A stretch of DNA of 8,121 nucleotides, from assembly GCA_027364995.1 (NCBI GenBank), contig DAHXOG010000026.1:1-8121 (forward strand), read 5' to 3'. The position numbers were made by a program, and so were the translations under genes. The stretch comes from Candidatus Mancarchaeum sp. (GTDB lineage: Archaea; Micrarchaeota; Micrarchaeia; Micrarchaeales; Micrarchaeaceae). Below the pieces are notes generated by a model. It was not told the DNA's origin, did not search any database, and saw nothing but the letters and a program-made list of their open reading frames with translations. Of this stretch, positions 5,307 to 8,121 are shown one piece after another (the first letter of the stretch is position 1; the number at the start of each line of letters is the position of its first letter).

Positions 5307-7973
5307 ATGCTAACCAAAGAATCGCTTAGGGAGGAGTTCTCCAAAAAGCCCGACATGTACTATAACACAAGCCTTTTCGAGAGCGAAGGGTTTACGCGAA
5401 AGCAGTGCAGCGCATGCGGCAAATTTTTCTGGACAGCCGACGAGTCCAGGGAGTACTGCGGCGATTCAGACCATGAGGGCTACAGTTTCATAAGGGACAA
5501 GCCGGAGCACGTCGGCCTGGAACGTTTCTGGTCAAGCTTTTCCAAATTTTTCGAGAAGGAAGGGCATTCGATAATAGACAGGTATCCTGTTGTGAGCAGG
5601 TGGCGCCCGGACTTATACTTCACCATAGCAAGCATACAGGATTTCCAAAGGATAGAAAAAGGCAATATGGGCTTCGAGTACAGCGCAAACCCATTGCTGG
5701 TGCCGCAGATGTGCCTAAGGTTCAACGACATACCAAACGTGGGAGTAACAGGGAGGCATTTCACATCATTCATAATGGCGGGGCAGACCGCTTTCGATTA
5801 TCCGAATAATGGGTACTGGAGGGACAGGACCATAGAGCTCAATTACAACGCATTGACGAAGATAGTGGGCGCTAAAAAGGAAAGCATCACGTATATAGAG
5901 GACGTATGGGCCATGGGCGACTTTTCGGAATTCGGTCCGAGCCTGGAGGCTTTCTCGGGAGGGCTCGAGCTGGTCAACAACGTATTCACGCAATTCGAAT
6001 ATTCAAACGGCGTAAGGAAGGAGCTCAAGGGCAAGGTGGTAGATGTAGGATGGGGCCTCGAAAGGCTTGTATGGTTCAACAGCGGCACGCAAACGGCCTA
6101 CGACGCGGTGTTCAGCGAAGCATTGAAATACATACACCAGGAATCAGGCATAAAGCCTGATACAAAGCTTTACGCAAAGCTCGCAAGCCAGCTGGGCAGG
6201 ACCGACTTGAGCGAAACAAAGTCGCAATACGACATAGAATTAAGGGCGGCGGAGTCTGCAGGCATAAGCATAGCGGATTACAATAACGTGATAAGGCCAA
6301 TGCAGGCATCATACGCCATAGCGGACCATGCAAGGACACTGCTTTTCGCAATAACGGACGGGGCGCTGCCAAGCAACGTCGGCGGAGGCTATAACCTAAG
6401 GATAATACTGAGGCGCATATTCGATTTCCAATCAAAATATAAGATAAAGATGGACATGGGCGAATTGCTTAAGATAATCTCCGAATCGATGGCGCACATG
6501 TACCCAGAGCTTGGCTCAGGTATAAGCGAGATGCTCGACATAATAGAAATAGAAAGGAAGCGCTACGAGCAGACATTGAATTCTGCAATAAGGACTATAG
6601 ACACCATAATAGCTAAGCACGAGGACATAACTCCAGAAAAGATGAGGGTATTATACGAAAGCAACGGAATAACCCCTGAATTGATAAGCAGCGTGGCTGA
6701 GTCAAAAGGGGCAAAGCTAAGGATTCCAGATAACTCATACTCAAGCATAATAAAAGGGGACTTTGCCAAAAAGGAGAAGAAAGGCAAAGCTGGGATCGAC
6801 ACATCCGGCATAAAGGAAACGGTAAAGCTTTTCTACGATTTCAAGACGGAATCCGATTCAAAGGTATTGTTAAGCGAATCGAATATAGTGGTATTGGACA
6901 AGACCCCGTTCTACGCGGAAAGCGGCGGGCAGGAGGCGGACCACGGCACTATCGACGGAATAAAGGTTATAGATGTACAATCCATCAATAACGTAATACT
7001 ACACATGCTTGAAAAGCCATCGAAATTCAAGGTAGGCAGCATTGTGCATTGCTCGGTAAATGAGGACAGGCGCAACCAGCTAATTGCGCACCATACGGCA
7101 ACGCATCTGATGAGCGCGGCCGCAAGGCAGGTGCTTGGCAAGCACGCATGGCAGGAGGGCGCGCATAAGGGAATCTCAAAAGCGCACATAGACGTAGCGC
7201 ATTACGAAAGGTTAAGCGATGGCCAGATAAACGCAATAGAGAAAACCGCAAACTCATACCTGCAAAACGGCATAAAGGTGATAATGCATGAAATGCCAAG
7301 GAAGGATGCGGAATCGAAATTCGGGTTCTCAATATACCAAGGGCATGGCATACCTGTAAGCATGCCACGGATAGTAGAAATATACGACATGAAGGGCAAC
7401 CTCATAGATGCCGAAGCATGCGGAGGAATACACGCAATGGGCAGGGAATCCATAATAGGAACGATAAAGGTAATAGGATCCCAAAGGATACACGACGGCA
7501 TTGATAGATTGGAGTATGTCGCTGGGCATGCATTATACTTATACACAAACACGTTGGATGAAAGGATACGCAAGGCATCCGCCATACTCGGCACTGATCC
7601 TGAAAAACTTGTGGATACGGTTCAGCAAGTCTCGGATAAGTTCAAGGACTATAAAAAGGAGTTCGAAGCGTCAAACGCGCAAACCGCCTCAAGCCTTGCA
7701 AAAGAGCTATCGGAGCTTAAAGAGCAAAAGGTAATAAGGAAGATGGATTATGGCATAAGCATGCTAAGGGATATAGCCACCAACATTGTCGAAAGCGCTC
7801 CGGATAAGGTGGCATTGTTATATAACAGCACAGGCAACGTAGTGTGCATATCTGGTAAGGACTCCGGCACTGACGCCCTAAAATTCTTAAATGAAAATAT
7901 TAATGCTACGCATTTCAAGGAATTTAAAGGAGGGGGCTCAAAGCGCATAGCACAAGGCATGCTAAAGAAGTGA
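5307..7973 (+). CDS. alaS: Alanyl-tRNA synthetase, archaeal type (888 aa)
   Basis: This class II synthetase charges tRNA-Ala and hydrolyses mischarged Ser/Gly-tRNA-Ala. The frame is open to 5229, but that part overlaps the nuclease end, so ATG 5307, 8 bases after its stop, is taken. The N-terminus has the archaeal zinc-like module CSACGKFFWT...YCGDSDH (C34, C37, C51; H56 where a cysteine is usual). The aminoacylation core shows RWRPDLYFTIASIQDFQ, motif 2 RFNDIPNVGVTGRHFTSF, the archaeal VWAMGDFSEFGPSLE and motif 3 VGWGLERLVW. The tRNA-binding region includes LPSNVGGGYNLR. The editing domain has YAESGGQ (536-542), HTATH with H596 and H600, and CGGIH with C705 and H709, the zinc-binding HxxxH plus CxxxH set. 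The C-terminus has a coiled-coil stretch (about 770-815) and a DHHA1-like end with GGGSKRIAQG. Length matches archaeal AlaRS (about 900), and the protein appears complete and functional. It is probably cotranscribed with the upstream nuclease. Confidence 0.97.
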   Translation: MLTKESLREEFSKKPDMYYNTSLFESEGFTRKQCSACGKFFWTADESREYCGDSDHEGYSFIRDKPEHVGLERFWSSFSKFFEKEGHSIIDRYPVVSRWRPDLYFTIASIQDFQRIEKGNMGFEYSANPLLVPQMCLRFNDIPNVGVTGRHFTSFIMAGQTAFDYPNNGYWRDRTIELNYNALTKIVGAKKESITYIEDVWAMGDFSEFGPSLEAFSGGLELVNNVFTQFEYSNGVRKELKGKVVDVGWGLERLVWFNSGTQTAYDAVFSEALKYIHQESGIKPDTKLYAKLASQLGRTDLSETKSQYDIELRAAESAGISIADYNNVIRPMQASYAIADHARTLLFAITDGALPSNVGGGYNLRIILRRIFDFQSKYKIKMDMGELLKIISESMAHMYPELGSGISEMLDIIEIERKRYEQTLNSAIRTIDTIIAKHEDITPEKMRVLYESNGITPELISSVAESKGAKLRIPDNSYSSIIKGDFAKKEKKGKAGIDTSGIKETVKLFYDFKTESDSKVLLSESNIVVLDKTPFYAESGGQEADHGTIDGIKVIDVQSINNVILHMLEKPSKFKVGSIVHCSVNEDRRNQLIAHHTATHLMSAAARQVLGKHAWQEGAHKGISKAHIDVAHYERLSDGQINAIEKTANSYLQNGIKVIMHEMPRKDAESKFGFSIYQGHGIPVSMPRIVEIYDMKGNLIDAEACGGIHAMGRESIIGTIKVIGSQRIHDGIDRLEYVAGHALYLYTNTLDERIRKASAILGTDPEKLVDTVQQVSDKFKDYKKEFEASNAQTASSLAKELSELKEQKVIRKMDYGISMLRDIATNIVESAPDKVALLYNSTGNVVCISGKDSGTDALKFLNENINATHFKEFKGGGSKRIAQGMLKK

Positions 7974-7979
7974 CGCAAC

Positions 7980-8000
7980 GCCAGAGCAATGGCTTGTTTT
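7980..8000 (+). terminator. Small hairpin plus T-rich tract after alaS
   Basis: GCCA (7980-7983) can pair with TGGC (7990-7993) around a six-base loop, followed by TTGTTTT (7994-8000) and more T-rich DNA to about 8030. The stem is only four base pairs, so the T-run is the more convincing archaeal termination signal. Confidence 0.4.
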
Positions 8001-8076
8001 ACCTTAATAATTTATTTGTAAAGTTCTTCTTCAATCAAAATAAAAACATAACGATAGGCATCAAAAAAATAATAAT

Positions 8077-8121
8077 CTATTTAAGCATTCTGCGACTAAT
8101 CAATAAAATAAATAAAAAATG
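8077..8121 (+). promoter_or_regulatory. Possible TATA element and start codon of a gene running off the right edge
   Basis: CTATTTAAG (8077-8085) resembles an archaeal TATA element, and the window ends in ATG (8119-8121), about 38 bases further on. That would leave a leader of roughly 10-15 bases with no Shine-Dalgarno motif. The surrounding DNA (8031-8121) is extremely AT-rich, so both elements could be chance. Confidence 0.22.

Noticed and set aside
6112..7734. Long antisense and alternate-frame ORFs within alaS
   Set aside because: They shadow a strongly conserved synthetase frame and have low-complexity or leucine/cysteine-biased translations typical of antisense reading.

Overview
Most of this window (about 361-8121) reads as the chromosome of an archaeon, probably a small-genome DPANN lineage such as Micrarchaeota. 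The evidence is an archaeal-type alanyl-tRNA synthetase, a pelota (Dom34) ribosome-rescue factor, TATA elements centred about 26-30 bases before start codons with no Shine-Dalgarno motif (leaderless mRNAs), and AT-leaning genes rich in ATA and AGG codons. The lineage assignment is inference; the archaeal call is firm.

Layout. Bases 1 to about 360 are a foreign-looking GC-rich block (42 of the first 60 bases are G or C, against 18 of 60 at 421-480). Its minus strand encodes the middle of a TnpB / IS605 OrfB protein of a type I associate with GC-rich bacteria, cut off at both ends. An abrupt junction near 350-370 leads into AT-rich archaeal DNA. Then come a plus-strand helical-repeat protein of unknown function (463-1560), a minus-strand pelota gene converging on it with a 26-bp stop-end overlap (1535-2557), a short divergent promoter region, a secreted or surface-anchored sequon-rich protein (2623-3540), a DedA/VTT-family membrane protein (3599-4210), a 165-base intergenic region with inverted repeats and a promoter, a 10-codon upstream ORF overlapping the GTG start of an Exo5/Cas4-like iron-sulfur nuclease (4405-5298), and alaS (5307-7973) 8 bases downstream. 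The window closes with AT-rich non-coding DNA and possibly the start codon of another gene.

How the genes relate. Two are translation housekeeping: alaS charges tRNA-Ala and pelota rescues stalled ribosomes. The nuclease and alaS look like one operon. The surface protein and DedA protein each have their own promoter-like element and concern the cell envelope. There is no CRISPR array, no cas1 or cas2, no rRNA or tRNA gene that I can see, and no clear new multigene system. The most useful leads are the TnpB junction (mobile-element scar or assembly chimera), the helical-repeat protein, and the uORF/GTG arrangement at the nuclease gene.
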